Source: Acetobacter sacchari
GTDB lineage: Bacteria > Pseudomonadota > Alphaproteobacteria > Acetobacterales > Acetobacteraceae
Reading direction: 5' to 3'
Assembly: GCF_017377715.1 (NCBI RefSeq)
Contig: NZ_JAFVMF010000023.1
Location: 1-56,169, forward strand
Length of the DNA stretch: 56,169 bases
Positions within the stretch are counted from its first letter, which is position 1, and each line of letters opens with the position of its first letter. A program made the translations under genes and the position numbers. Below, piece by piece: positions 9,470 through 17,821 of this stretch. Below the pieces are notes generated by a model. That model did no database searches and was not told the DNA's origin. It saw only the letters and a program-made list of their open reading frames with translations.

Positions 9470-10279
9470 CTACTCGCCCGTCGCCGACAGAATCGCGACG
9501 GACGCTTCACTGGTCAGAACACGGAATGTAAAGCTCTCCTGCAGATACAGCTCGACGGATTCCGCCGAATGACTGCTGTAGCCAATGGACAGATCCTGCC
9601 CGATATTCAGTTCGAAGTCGCCGCCGCGAATTGAAAGAACATAGACCCCTTCGATCGCAGGAGCGAAAACGATCTTGTTCTCAACGAGGCGCTCGATGTG
9701 GCGAAGAACGGGATACCCCTCCTCGTTCCCTCCGCTGACGGCGGCGGAGGCGGCTTCGCCAAGAACGACGGCGTAGGGCCCGTTGACGCCCGCGAGGCGC
9801 AATTCGTTCAGCGCATCAGCGATAACCCGCGGATAGTCCATGACGGATGTCGGCAGGGTGAGCTTGCGGTTCGACGTTCCCTCACGGACGCCCTGAATCC
9901 CTGCGGCGGCGTAACCGTCGAACACAGCGCGATCTTCTGCAAAAGCGATCTTCTTCGCCGCATCCTTCAGCGGCTGCCAGTCGGAGTCCAGTGACCCGCG
10001 CTCGACATCGTCGATCGCCTCCCGACTCAGGGAGAACGGAATACGAAGCTCCACCAGAGGCAAAACCTCGCGACGTAGCGCACGGATTCCCTCCGCAGGA
10101 CCGTCTATTTTCGTCGTGTGACCCGTCGTCACTGCGGCGAAGCCGACGCCCTTGGGCTCTGGCGCATCCACGACACGGCGCGCGCCAAGATAGCGTTTGA
10201 GCGTGCGTGAGGCCTCGTCCTCGATTTCCGCCCAGGCGGCGTCCGATATGGGAGCGAGATCCCTGTGCAGATTATTCAT
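9470..10279 (-). CDS. Encapsulin shell protein (family 1, HK97-fold nanocompartment)
   Basis: 269 residues, the usual size of family 1 encapsulins, which self-assemble into icosahedral protein cages in the cytoplasm. Family signatures: N-terminal NNLHRDLAPISDAAWAEIEDEA, RTLKRYLGARRVVD, the central block IPFSLSREAIDDVERGS, EDRAVFDGY, and the C-terminal IGQDLSIGYSSH with ESFTFRVLT. The ATG begins 1 bp after the stop of the peroxidase gene, so cargo and shell are translated from one mRNA, cargo first. The cargo carries a matching C-terminal targeting peptide. The proposed role in this family is sequestering peroxidase activity under oxidative stress; the physiological substrate is not established. 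Confidence 0.95.
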   Translation of the reverse strand: MNNLHRDLAPISDAAWAEIEDEASRTLKRYLGARRVVDAPEPKGVGFAAVTTGHTTKIDGPAEGIRALRREVLPLVELRIPFSLSREAIDDVERGSLDSDWQPLKDAAKKIAFAEDRAVFDGYAAAGIQGVREGTSNRKLTLPTSVMDYPRVIADALNELRLAGVNGPYAVVLGEAASAAVSGGNEEGYPVLRHIERLVENKIVFAPAIEGVYVLSIRGGDFELNIGQDLSIGYSSHSAESVELYLQESFTFRVLTSEASVAILSATGE

Positions 10280-10280
10280 G

Positions 10281-11336
10281 TCAGATTTCTTCCTTCAATG
10301 AACCGATACCGAGAGACCCCCTGGGCGCGCCCTGTGCAACGGGGGGAGCCTTGCCCGCGTCCTGAACGTCCTCGGCCGAGATGGGCTCTGCGTCTGCAGA
10401 CGTGGCGTCCAGAAAATCCGCTGTCGGGATAAAGAACAACGATCCTGTCACAGCGCGGCTGACATCGAGGAGACGGTCGTAATTGCCGGGCGGCAGGCCG
10501 ATAAACATGTTGTCCAGCATCCGCTCGATGCGCGCAGGCGATTTCGCATAGCCTATAAAGTAGGTGCCGAACTCCCCCTTGCCGACGTCGCCAAACGGCA
10601 TGTTGTCGCGGAGAATCTGCAACTGCTCGCCGTTCTCTTCGATATTCGTCAAAACGTTGTGCGCGTAGCTGGGTTTGGCGGCCTCCGAAAGCTCGATATC
10701 CGAGAGCTTTTTGCGTCCGACAATTCTTTCCTGCTGCTCAACGGGAATCGCATCCCATTTTTTGAGATCATGCAGGTATTTCTGGATGATCACATAGCTC
10801 CCGCCAGCGAAATCCGAATCTTCGTCGCCGATTATGGTGGCGGCGACGGCGTCCTGCTTCACCGGGTTTTCCGTCCCGTCTACGAACCCCAGAAGATCGC
10901 GCTCGTCGAAATACTTGAACCCATGAACCTCGTCGACCACGACCGCCGAGCCCTCAAGGCGCGAGACGATGTTGGCCGCGAGTTCGAAGCAGAGATCCAT
11001 CCGTGCGGCACGGATATGAAACAGCAGATCACCTGGCGTCGACGGCGCATGGTGAACGCCGTTGATTTCACGGAACGGGTGCAGTTCCTTTGGACGAGGC
11101 GCGCCGAAAGTCTGATCCCACGCCTCCGACCCCACGCCCATCACGCAGGACAGACGACCGTCCGGCGCGCGGAATCCTACGCCACGCACGAGCGACGAGA
11201 GATCGGCGCAAAGATCGCGCAGGATCGAGCCGTGCTCGGGCCCGCGATGCAACGTAAGGGTCAGGAAAATCGCGGCGCTCGTCAGTTTCTCCCCGACGGC
11301 CTGCGGCGTGGCTGAAGACAAACCCTGCTCTCCCAA
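10281..11336 (-). CDS. Dye-decolorizing (DyP-type) heme peroxidase, encapsulin cargo
   Basis: 351 residues. It contains the DyP signature GFVDGTENP (Gly150-Pro158, distal Asp153), a proximal heme ligand candidate His226 in SYAHNVLTN, and the distal arginine in ILRDNMPFG (Arg243). After the ferredoxin-like double domain (to about 310) comes a low-complexity linker rich in Asp/Ala/Pro and then GSLGIGSLKEEI, the cargo-loading peptide that docks on the encapsulin interior. The start is TTG 11336; no ATG or GTG lies in the upstream in-frame stretch, which is open only to about 11378, and the ribosome site is poor, so the N-terminus is uncertain by a few residues. Both genes are on the - strand in one operon. 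Confidence 0.95.
   Translation of the reverse strand: MGEQGLSSATPQAVGEKLTSAAIFLTLTLHRGPEHGSILRDLCADLSSLVRGVGFRAPDGRLSCVMGVGSEAWDQTFGAPRPKELHPFREINGVHHAPSTPGDLLFHIRAARMDLCFELAANIVSRLEGSAVVVDEVHGFKYFDERDLLGFVDGTENPVKQDAVAATIIGDEDSDFAGGSYVIIQKYLHDLKKWDAIPVEQQERIVGRKKLSDIELSEAAKPSYAHNVLTNIEENGEQLQILRDNMPFGDVGKGEFGTYFIGYAKSPARIERMLDNMFIGLPPGNYDRLLDVSRAVTGSLFFIPTADFLDATSADAEPISAEDVQDAGKAPPVAQGAPRGSLGIGSLKEEI
10284..10319 (-). other. Encapsulin cargo-loading peptide (C-terminus of DyP)
   Basis: These codons specify GSLGIGSLKEEI, the last 12 residues of the peroxidase. It matches the known DyP targeting peptide consensus (S/D)GSLGIGSLK. It is preceded by a flexible Ala/Pro/Gly-rich linker, as expected for a tethered cargo. 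Confidence 0.9.
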
Positions 11337-11538
11337 TTCAGACGTCGTGAAATCAGCGCCACGGCTTTGCTGCGGGCTTCAACGATCGTCACTCACGATT
11401 TTAGACACCTCGGCGCCCGATCGAAAAGCCCCGGCGATAGGTTCGCACTTGCCCCCGGGACATTGCCGAATGCCCCAAGACCGCCGAAAGCGCCCTTGTC
11501 ATTAAGCGTCTCCTGCCGGGCTCAACCATCTGACTGCT

Positions 11539-11568
11539 CCGCAAGCTCGTGCCCGGGCGCGCTTGCGG
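11539..11568 (-). other. Hairpin downstream of mtnP
   Basis: CCGCAAGC (11539-11546) pairs with GCTTGCGG (11561-11568); the 14-nt loop includes the palindrome GCCCGGGC. It lies 20 bp beyond the mtnP stop in the 251-bp gap before the peroxidase gene. No T-tract follows, so it may be a 3' stabiliser or a weak terminator for the petBC-mtnP transcript. The remainder of the gap (11337-11538) presumably holds the peroxidase-encapsulin promoter; none was clear. Confidence 0.35.
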
Positions 11569-11587
11569 GCTACGCAGGCCCGTTAGA

Positions 11588-12487
11588 TCAATGCTTCCGG
11601 AGCACTCGCCCGGCGACGACCTCCAGCTTGCTCAGCAAGGCCGGGTCGCGGTGCGACGGGGCCGTGATCAGAGCATGCTCCAGCGCCCGGTCGCAGCCAG
11701 CCGGACACAGGCCGCGCGCCTTGCCAAGCTCCGGGATCATCGCCTTCACCAGAGAACGCGCGTGATCGGCGTTGTCGTGCATGACCTTGACCACGGCGTC
11801 GACCGTCACGCTGTCGTGCCCGTCGTGCCAGCAGTCGTAATCCGTCACCATGGCGACCGTCGCGTAGCAAATCTCAGCCTCTCGGGCGAGCTTGGCCTCC
11901 GGCATGTTGGTCATGCCGATCACGGCGCAACCCCAGCTCCGATACAGTTCACTCTCGGCGCGGGTGGAGAACTGCGGTCCTTCCATCACCAGATATGTGC
12001 CGCCGCGCGTATGCGGAACGCCCAGTTCAGCCAGTTTCGCCTGCGCCACGTCGCCTATGCGCGGGCAGACCGGATCCGCCACAGACACATGCGCGACGCA
12101 TCCCGTGTCGAAGAAGCTTTTCTCGCGCGCGAAGCTGCGGTCGATGAACTGATCGACGATGACGAAATGCCCAGGCGGCAGATCTTCACGCAGCGACCCG
12201 ACGGCGGAGAGCGAGATAATGTCGGTGACGCCGGCGATCTTCATCGCTGCGACATTGGCGCGGTAGTTCAGGCGCGAAGGGGGCAGCGGATGGCCCCGAC
12301 CGTGCCGGGGCAAAAACACGCAACGCACGCCATCCAGCGTGCCGAACAGCAGTTCGTCAGACGGTGCGCCCCAGGGCGTCTCGACCTTGCGCCACTCCTT
12401 GTTCTCGAGCCCGGCGATGTCATAGAGGCCGGACCCTCCTATGACGCCGATGACTGGGCTCACGCTCTGCGTAGCGTTAGTGGACAT
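11588..12487 (-). CDS. mtnP: S-methyl-5'-thioadenosine phosphorylase
   Basis: A 299-residue nucleoside phosphorylase of the PNP/MTAP family that splits 5'-methylthioadenosine to adenine and methylthioribose-1-phosphate in methionine salvage. Motifs: IGVIGGSGLYDI at the N-terminus (phosphate loop), LPRHGRGHPLPPSRLNYRAN (phosphate and substrate binding), EGPQFSTRAES, and IGMTNMPEAKLAREAEICYA with VTDYDCW, which favour the MTA-type enzyme over purine nucleoside phosphorylase. The ATG overlaps the cytochrome c1 stop by 11 bp, so it is the third gene of a petB-petC-mtnP operon. This linkage has no obvious biochemical logic and may only reflect shared growth control. Confidence 0.92.
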   Translation of the reverse strand: MSTNATQSVSPVIGVIGGSGLYDIAGLENKEWRKVETPWGAPSDELLFGTLDGVRCVFLPRHGRGHPLPPSRLNYRANVAAMKIAGVTDIISLSAVGSLREDLPPGHFVIVDQFIDRSFAREKSFFDTGCVAHVSVADPVCPRIGDVAQAKLAELGVPHTRGGTYLVMEGPQFSTRAESELYRSWGCAVIGMTNMPEAKLAREAEICYATVAMVTDYDCWHDGHDSVTVDAVVKVMHDNADHARSLVKAMIPELGKARGLCPAGCDRALEHALITAPSHRDPALLSKLEVVAGRVLRKH

Positions 12488-13235
12488 TGGACCAGACTCT
12501 CCGTTTGAGAATGAAAAGAAGGCAACCGAGGAACAGCAGATAAAGCGTTACGCGCACTCCGACGCGGCGCCTCTCATCGAGATGGGGCTGGGCGACCCAC
12601 GCCAGAAAGGTCGTGACGTCCTGCGCTTCCTGATCGAGCGTCGCCTGCGTGCCGTCGGCATAGACCACCGAGCCGTCATGCAGCGGCGGCGGCATGGCGA
12701 TGGTCCGCCCCAGAGCGAAGCGGTTGTAGAACGTATCCTTTGCCTCCGTCACGCCCGCAGGCGGCGGCCCATAGCCGGTCAACAGGGCGTAGATACGATC
12801 AGGGCCGCCGGGATAGACGACCGCCAGCCGCGATTGATCGGGCGGGATGACCGCGCCCGGCGTCAGGCCCTGCGCCACAGGCGGCGTCGGGAAAGCGTCA
12901 TCCAGCGTCGCAGGACGCGTCTTTCCTTCCGCGCCGTCTGGAACCGTATGGCTCTCCGCGACGGCCTCAGCCTGATGGTCGTTCAGGCCCATCCCGCGAA
13001 GATCGCCGAAATGGACATGCTCCATCCCGTGGCAGTTGGAACAGACCTGTGCGTAGACAGCGTAGCCGCGCTGAACGCTGGCGAGGTCGAAATGGCCGAG
13101 CGGTCCGTCGAAGCTCCACGCCCGTTTCGGCGAAGGGTCATGCTCGCCCTTTGCTGCGAGAGACGACGTCGGAGACAGGAGCGCTGCGACAATCGCGGCG
13201 CTCGCCACACCCCGCAGAAAGGACGGTCGGTTCAT
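12477..13235 (-). CDS. petC: Cytochrome c1, bc1 complex
   Basis: 252 residues. An N-terminal Sec signal peptide (MNRPSFLRGVASAAIVAALLS...) is followed by the c-type heme site CSNCH and a C-terminal membrane anchor (TLYLLFLGCLLFILKRRVW). The axial Met ligand is probably in the segment IAMPPPLHDG. The heme is periplasmic and passes electrons from the Rieske protein to cytochrome c or an oxidase. ATG 13235 is chosen because it gives a proper signal peptide and an ATGA overlap with petB; a longer in-frame extension to 13340 lies inside petB and is rejected. Confidence 0.93.
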   Translation of the reverse strand: MNRPSFLRGVASAAIVAALLSPTSSLAAKGEHDPSPKRAWSFDGPLGHFDLASVQRGYAVYAQVCSNCHGMEHVHFGDLRGMGLNDHQAEAVAESHTVPDGAEGKTRPATLDDAFPTPPVAQGLTPGAVIPPDQSRLAVVYPGGPDRIYALLTGYGPPPAGVTEAKDTFYNRFALGRTIAMPPPLHDGSVVYADGTQATLDQEAQDVTTFLAWVAQPHLDERRRVGVRVTLYLLFLGCLLFILKRRVWSNVH

Positions 13236-14455
13236 GGCGCGCGCTTCGCCGCCGCGATCTCGCGGCGCGAGATCAACGGCATGAGAACAAGAAAATGCAC
13301 GAAGTAATAGAGCGTGGCCGCCTGCCCGACATATAGCCACACACCCTGAACATGCCGTGCGCCAGCCATGCCCAACAGAATGAAAGCCACGACCAGCGCA
13401 GCCATCCCGGCCCGGTAGACCGGACGCTCGCGGGCGGAGCGGAGCGGCGACACATCAAGCCATGGCGCTGCGAAGAGCACGAGAATGGAGCCGACCGACG
13501 CCAGCAGCCCGCCCAGTTTGGACGGCACCGACTGCAGGACGCCATAGAACGGCAGCAGGTACCATTCGGGCTCTATGTTGGGCGGCGTGCGCATCGGGTT
13601 GGCGGGACGATAATTCGCCGGTTCGACGATCAGGCTCGGCAAAAAGAACATCACCGCCGCGAACGCCAGAGCGAAGACGACCAGCGCAAGCCCGTCCTTG
13701 GCGGTGAAATACGGGTGGAACGGAAGGGTCTCGCTCGGCCCTGCTGGAGGGCGGCCGCTTGGCGTCCCCGGCCCGGACACATGCAGCGCCGCGATATGCA
13801 TCCCGACGACGCCCAACACCGCGAACGCGAGCGTGAAATGCAGAACGAACAGACGATGCAGAGTCCCGTCGCCCGGATGATCGCCGCCAAGGAACATGCG
13901 CTCCAAGACAGGCCCCACGCCCGGGACTGCGGCGATCGCCTTCCCGGCGACATCCGCGCCCCAGTAAGACATCTGCCCCCACGGCAGCACGTAACCAGCG
14001 AAAGCGGTGGCAAGCACCATGGCGAACAGCGTCATGCCGACCAGCCAGAGCAATTCGCGCGGCGCCTTGTAGGAGCCGTAATAAAGCCCCCTGAACAGGT
14101 GCAGATACAACGCGCCGACGAACAGGCTGGCGCCGGTCATATGCATCGAGCGCAAAAGCCAGCCGCCGGGGACGCGCCGCTCGATCTCCTCGATTGAGGC
14201 GAAAGCGCCTGCGGCGCTGGGCGTGTAGTGAAGGGCCAGCGCCAGACCGGACAACAGCATCAACGCCAGCGCCACCGTCAGCATCGCGCCGACCGTCCAC
14301 AACACATTGAGGGAGCGCGGCATCGGGAAGCGCACGTATTCGCGCGTAAAGGCGCCGACCACCGGGAGTCGGGCGCCGATCCAGCCAAGCGCGCCTGCCG
14401 GACGGCCTTCGGAGCAGTCGGTGTCGTGGTCTGAAGGCGCCGTCGCCATGCGCAT
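13232..14455 (-). CDS. petB: Cytochrome b, bc1 complex
   Basis: A 407-residue integral membrane protein with eight or more transmembrane helices. The heme bH/bL histidines are in SMHMTGASLFVGALYLHLF and in HRLFVLHFTLAF...GMHIAALH; the Qo-site motif PEWYLLPFYG is intact. It oxidises (ubi)quinol together with cytochrome c1 and the Rieske protein. Two ATGs, 14455 and 14449, follow the ribosome site GAGAGGGA; 14449 has the better spacing and 14455 is the longer form given. The long upstream extension to 14680 overlaps the hemF promoter region and is rejected. The Rieske gene petA, normally directly upstream, is absent; hemF lies there, divergent. Confidence 0.93.
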   Translation of the reverse strand: MRMATAPSDHDTDCSEGRPAGALGWIGARLPVVGAFTREYVRFPMPRSLNVLWTVGAMLTVALALMLLSGLALALHYTPSAAGAFASIEEIERRVPGGWLLRSMHMTGASLFVGALYLHLFRGLYYGSYKAPRELLWLVGMTLFAMVLATAFAGYVLPWGQMSYWGADVAGKAIAAVPGVGPVLERMFLGGDHPGDGTLHRLFVLHFTLAFAVLGVVGMHIAALHVSGPGTPSGRPPAGPSETLPFHPYFTAKDGLALVVFALAFAAVMFFLPSLIVEPANYRPANPMRTPPNIEPEWYLLPFYGVLQSVPSKLGGLLASVGSILVLFAAPWLDVSPLRSARERPVYRAGMAALVVAFILLGMAGARHVQGVWLYVGQAATLYYFVHFLVLMPLISRREIAAAKRAP

Positions 14456-14533
14456 TCCCTCTCGAAGTCGAAAAACCGGAAATCGGTTGCGCGACCAGAG
14501 CCCGCGCGACTGTTTAACGGCCGAGCCGCCACT

Positions 14534-14560
14534 CTTGCAATGAGGCCGACCTTGCAATGA
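14534..14560. repeat. Direct repeat CTTGCAATGA x2 in the petB-hemF divergent region
   Basis: CTTGCAATGA occurs at 14534-14543 and again at 14551-14560, a 17-bp period (about 1.6 helical turns). It sits in the roughly 200-bp region between the divergent petB and hemF genes, about 93 bp upstream of the hemF start. It may be a pair of activator or repressor sites. No known factor was matched. Confidence 0.4.
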
Positions 14561-14652
14561 TTGGCTGGATGGCGCACCCGTCTTGCGTGACTGGCGACGC
14601 CGCGCGAACGCAGCGCGTGCGGCCGGACGAGCAAACAGGCGGAGGCCCCGAT

Positions 14653-15564
14653 ATGGAACAGTCCGAGAACGTCGGCGCAACGCATGAGGCTATGAGGGCC
14701 GAGGCCCGGAGCTGGTTCGAAACGCTGCGCGACCGGATCTGCGACGCGTTCGAAGCGATCGAGCAGGACGCGGTGGAGTGCGGGACGCAGACCCTGCCGG
14801 GCCGGGAGGCCGCCGGGCGCTTCGAGCGCAAAAGCTGGTCGCGCGAGGACGAAAGCGGCGGCCATGGCGGCGGCGGCGTTATGAGCCTTATGCGAGGGCG
14901 GGTGTTCGAGAAGGTCGGTGTCAATGTCTCGACCGTGCAGGGCGAATTCAGCCCCGAGTTTCGCAAGACCATTCCCGGAGCGGCCGAAGATCCGCGCTTT
15001 TTCGCCACGGGAATCAGCCTTGTGGCGCATATGAGCAGTCCGCTCGTTCCCGCCGCGCATTTCAACACGCGCATGATCGTCACGACCGAAGGCTGGTTCG
15101 GCGGCGGCGGCGACATCACCCCCATGTTTCCCGAAAGCGCCGAGGCGCAGGACGACGCCGCGCGCTTTCACAAAGGGTTCGAAACCGCGTGCGACCGCCA
15201 CGACCCGGAGTACTATCCGCACTTCAAGGCGTGGTGTGACAAGTATTTCTATCTGCCGCATCGCACGGAGCCGCGCGGGCTGGGCGGAATTTTCTACGAC
15301 CACCTGCGCAGCGGCGACGCAAGACGCGACTTCGCCTTTACGCGCGACGTCGGGCTTGCCTTTCTGGAGACCTATCCCGAGATTGTCCGCGCCCGCATGT
15401 TGGAACCCTGGACTCCCGAACAGCGCGAAGCACAGTTGATCCGACGCGGGCGTTATGTCGAGTTCAACCTGCTGCACGACCGGGGCACGCTGTTCGGGCT
15501 TCGGACCAACGGCAACACAGAAGCCATCCTGATGAGCCTGCCGCCGGAGGTGAAATGGCCCTGA
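14653..15564 (+). CDS. hemF: Oxygen-dependent coproporphyrinogen III oxidase
   Basis: A 303-residue cytoplasmic enzyme converting coproporphyrinogen III to protoporphyrinogen IX with O2 in heme synthesis. Visible family blocks: [62 protein letters not shown], the [20 protein letters not shown] region, RGLGGIFYD and [15 protein letters not shown] near the C-terminus. ATG 14653 has GGAGG 7 nt upstream; an upstream in-frame ATG at 14557 lacks one. It is divergent from petB, so heme supply and a heme-containing respiratory complex share one control region. Confidence 0.95.
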   Translation: MEQSENVGATHEAMRAEARSWFETLRDRICDAFEAIEQDAVECGTQTLPGREAAGRFERKSWSREDESGGHGGGGVMSLMRGRVFEKVGVNVSTVQGEFSPEFRKTIPGAAEDPRFFATGISLVAHMSSPLVPAAHFNTRMIVTTEGWFGGGGDITPMFPESAEAQDDAARFHKGFETACDRHDPEYYPHFKAWCDKYFYLPHRTEPRGLGGIFYDHLRSGDARRDFAFTRDVGLAFLETYPEIVRARMLEPWTPEQREAQLIRRGRYVEFNLLHDRGTLFGLRTNGNTEAILMSLPPEVKWP

Positions 15565-15623
15565 TTTTGCCGCAGACACGCTTTAACCTGGTTGTAAGGT
15601 CGATCGTTTGAACTGATAAAGCG

Positions 15624-16832
15624 ATGAAGGGAGTCTGGAGTCACGTGCCTGAGGCCGATCACGACGTAACTGAAGACGGGAGCAAAGCCCCACGACGTCG
15701 CGAGCGAAAGCCGCCGTTGAACGTCTCGGGCCGCCGCGAGGTCCTGAAAACTGTCGGCGCCGTCGTCGGGACGTTGACCGCCGCCCGCTGCGGTCTTCTG
15801 CACGCCGCGCCTCCTCTACGTGCGCAACACGCTCGCCCCGACATCGAGACGGTCGCGCAGGTCACCGCGGCCACCGCGATCGGCACCCCGACCTTGATTG
15901 TGGCTGGAAACGCAGCCCCTGCACGTTGGGCGCCGCTCATCGCCTCGAGTTTTTCAGAAACGCTCTCCACCGACTCCCCGATCGTCCTGCGAAAGACCGG
16001 CGGCCAGGACGGCGTGACAGGCGCGAACCTGTTTGACTCACTCGCTTCCGCAGACGAGAGCGGCAGCGCGCTGCTGGCGCCGGGCGCGGCCATTCTCGCC
16101 GCCCAGGCCGGCGATCCGCGCGTGCATTTCGACTATCAACGCTGGCTGCCCGTGCTGCTCAGCGTCAGCGCCCCTATCGCCGTCGGTCGCGTGGACTTCC
16201 GGCGCAGCTTACGCACCATGCTGAAGGACCGTCCCGTTCGCGTCGCGGTTTCCGCGCCGAACGGACTTGAGTTGCCGACAATGCTTGCGCTGACGATCCT
16301 GTCGATGCGCGTGATTCCAATCAGCGGCTTCGGTGGAGCAGAGGCGGCCATAGGGGCTCTGCGCCGCGGCGAGGTCGACGTCGTACAGCTCCCCGCTGAC
16401 TCTGCCCACCCTGACTTGTTGCAGGGTTTGGCCGCAGACGGTTTCGAACCACTGTTCGCCATCACGCCGACTGCCGATCCGAGCGTCTCCATCGCCCAGG
16501 ATTTCACCACCCGCTACGAGGCGTTGCGAGGTCACGCTCCCGCGCACCCCCTTTACCCCGCATTCAAAGCCACAGCTGCGGCCGCGTGCGTCGACATGGC
16601 GCTCGTATTGCCCATGCTCACGCCGCCCGCACAGGCCGCGCGTTGGCGGCACGCCGCAACACTGGCGGCCGCCCAGCCCGAAGCCACCGCAATGGCGAAA
16701 AATGATGGCGGTCGCTTGATAGCGGGCGCAGACGACGCTTCCGTCTACGCCGCGTTGGCGCCAGACCTCTCGGCCATACTCGCTCTGCGGCGGTGGCTCG
16801 CAGAGCACGGACCGTCTTGGCGAGTAGGCTGA
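15624..16832 (+). CDS. TctC/Bug-like extracytoplasmic solute-binding protein (orphan)
   Basis: 402 residues. A charged leader precedes SGRREVLKTVGAVVGTL, an RR-containing export signal resembling a Tat motif. The mature part resembles tripartite tricarboxylate transporter (TctC/Bug) receptors: an IVLRKTGGQDGVTGANLFDSL block corresponds to their GGxGxIGA loop, and ISGFGGAEAAIGALRRGEVD to the YKGGAPAxxDLLGGxVD block. Such proteins bind carboxylates in the periplasm. No TctA/TctB membrane genes are nearby, so it is an orphan receptor that either works with distant partners or senses ligands. Similarity is at fold level only. ATG 15624 has a weak GAAGG-like region; a later start near the twin arginine is possible. 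Confidence 0.55.
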   Translation: MKGVWSHVPEADHDVTEDGSKAPRRRERKPPLNVSGRREVLKTVGAVVGTLTAARCGLLHAAPPLRAQHARPDIETVAQVTAATAIGTPTLIVAGNAAPARWAPLIASSFSETLSTDSPIVLRKTGGQDGVTGANLFDSLASADESGSALLAPGAAILAAQAGDPRVHFDYQRWLPVLLSVSAPIAVGRVDFRRSLRTMLKDRPVRVAVSAPNGLELPTMLALTILSMRVIPISGFGGAEAAIGALRRGEVDVVQLPADSAHPDLLQGLAADGFEPLFAITPTADPSVSIAQDFTTRYEALRGHAPAHPLYPAFKATAAAACVDMALVLPMLTPPAQAARWRHAATLAAAQPEATAMAKNDGGRLIAGADDASVYAALAPDLSAILALRRWLAEHGPSWRVG

Positions 16833-17031
16833 TCTGGTAGAATCTGGCTGGCGGGCAGCCCGCGACTGAGGTGACAGTTTCATCGAGCGCAATGTCGCCA
16901 AACCACAGTCAGCCGCAGCGCGGGCCGCTGTATCCGCCAGGCGCCGATCTTAACGTCTGGACATGCACATCACATCACGCAGACCTCGTCCCATCGCGAC
17001 GCCGGACCGTCTCCCTGACAAAGAGCAGGAA

Positions 17032-17817
17032 TCAGGGCGCGTTCAGGATGCTTTTACGAAAATCCTCGCATAGTCTTTGCGTGCCGCCCGCGAGTATTCC
17101 CACATCACTTCCGATCGCTACGAACCGCGCGCCCATTTCGACATAGCGCTGCGACAGAGACAGATTGCTTGACAGGATTCCGGCCGGTTTCCCTGCGTCC
17201 ATAATGGTATGGAGCGCAGCCTCAACATGGCGCTGAACATCGACATGCCCCGGATTTCCGCGACGCCCAAGGTCGGCCGCCAAATCTGCCGGGCCGATAA
17301 AGACCCCATCAACCCCATCGACTTTGAGTATATCGTCAAGCGCGGCAAGGCCCGCGCGGCTTTCCACCTGCAATAGCAGACAAATTTCTTCGTCAGCCGT
17401 TTGCAGATAATCCGGAATCCGATTGAACGACGATGCTCTGGCCAACGCGGCGCCTACACCGCGTTTCCCTGCAGGAGCATATCGCACGGCGCGCACCATC
17501 TCCGCCGCCTGCTCGGCCGATTCAATCATAGGCACGAGGATCGTCTGCGCGCCCGCATCGAGTATCTGCTTTATCATCCATGTTTCGGGCGCCACAGGGC
17601 GCACCACCGCCTGTCCACGCCCCGCCGCAATGGCCTGCAGTTGCCGCATGATGCTGCGAATATCGTTAGGAGCGTGTTCGCCGTCCACAAGAAGCCAGTC
17701 ATAACCAGCTCCAGCACAGATTTCCGCCGTGTAGGCGTCCGCCAACGCAAGCCAGAGTCCGATGAGGGGCTTATCCCCCCCTAGAGACGCCTTGAAGGCG
17801 TTTGAGGGAGCAGGCAT
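17032..17817 (-). CDS. hpaI: 4-hydroxy-2-oxoheptane-1,7-dioate aldolase
   Basis: A 261-residue class II HpcH/HpaI aldolase that splits 4-hydroxy-2-oxoheptanedioate into pyruvate and succinate semialdehyde, the last step of homoprotocatechuate degradation. Motifs: GLWLALADAYTAEICAGAGYDWLLVDGEHAP, the pyruvate-binding Arg in VVRPV, IKQILDAGAQTILVPMIES (metal Glu), LLLQVESRAGL, and VDGVFIGPADLAADLG. ATG 17817 leaves 4 bp after hpaH; ATG 17838 would overlap it. It is the last gene of the - strand operon hpaF-E-D-gabD-hpaG-H-I. Confidence 0.92.
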   Translation of the reverse strand: MPAPSNAFKASLGGDKPLIGLWLALADAYTAEICAGAGYDWLLVDGEHAPNDIRSIMRQLQAIAAGRGQAVVRPVAPETWMIKQILDAGAQTILVPMIESAEQAAEMVRAVRYAPAGKRGVGAALARASSFNRIPDYLQTADEEICLLLQVESRAGLAALDDILKVDGVDGVFIGPADLAADLGRRGNPGHVDVQRHVEAALHTIMDAGKPAGILSSNLSLSQRYVEMGARFVAIGSDVGILAGGTQRLCEDFRKSILNAP

Positions 17818-17821
17818 GGCT

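Noticed and set aside
12441..14434. Long open frames on the + strand opposite petB and petC
   Set aside because: They are in GC-rich DNA antisense to clearly conserved cytochrome genes, have no motifs or ribosome sites, and show the Arg/His/Gln-rich composition of mirror frames.
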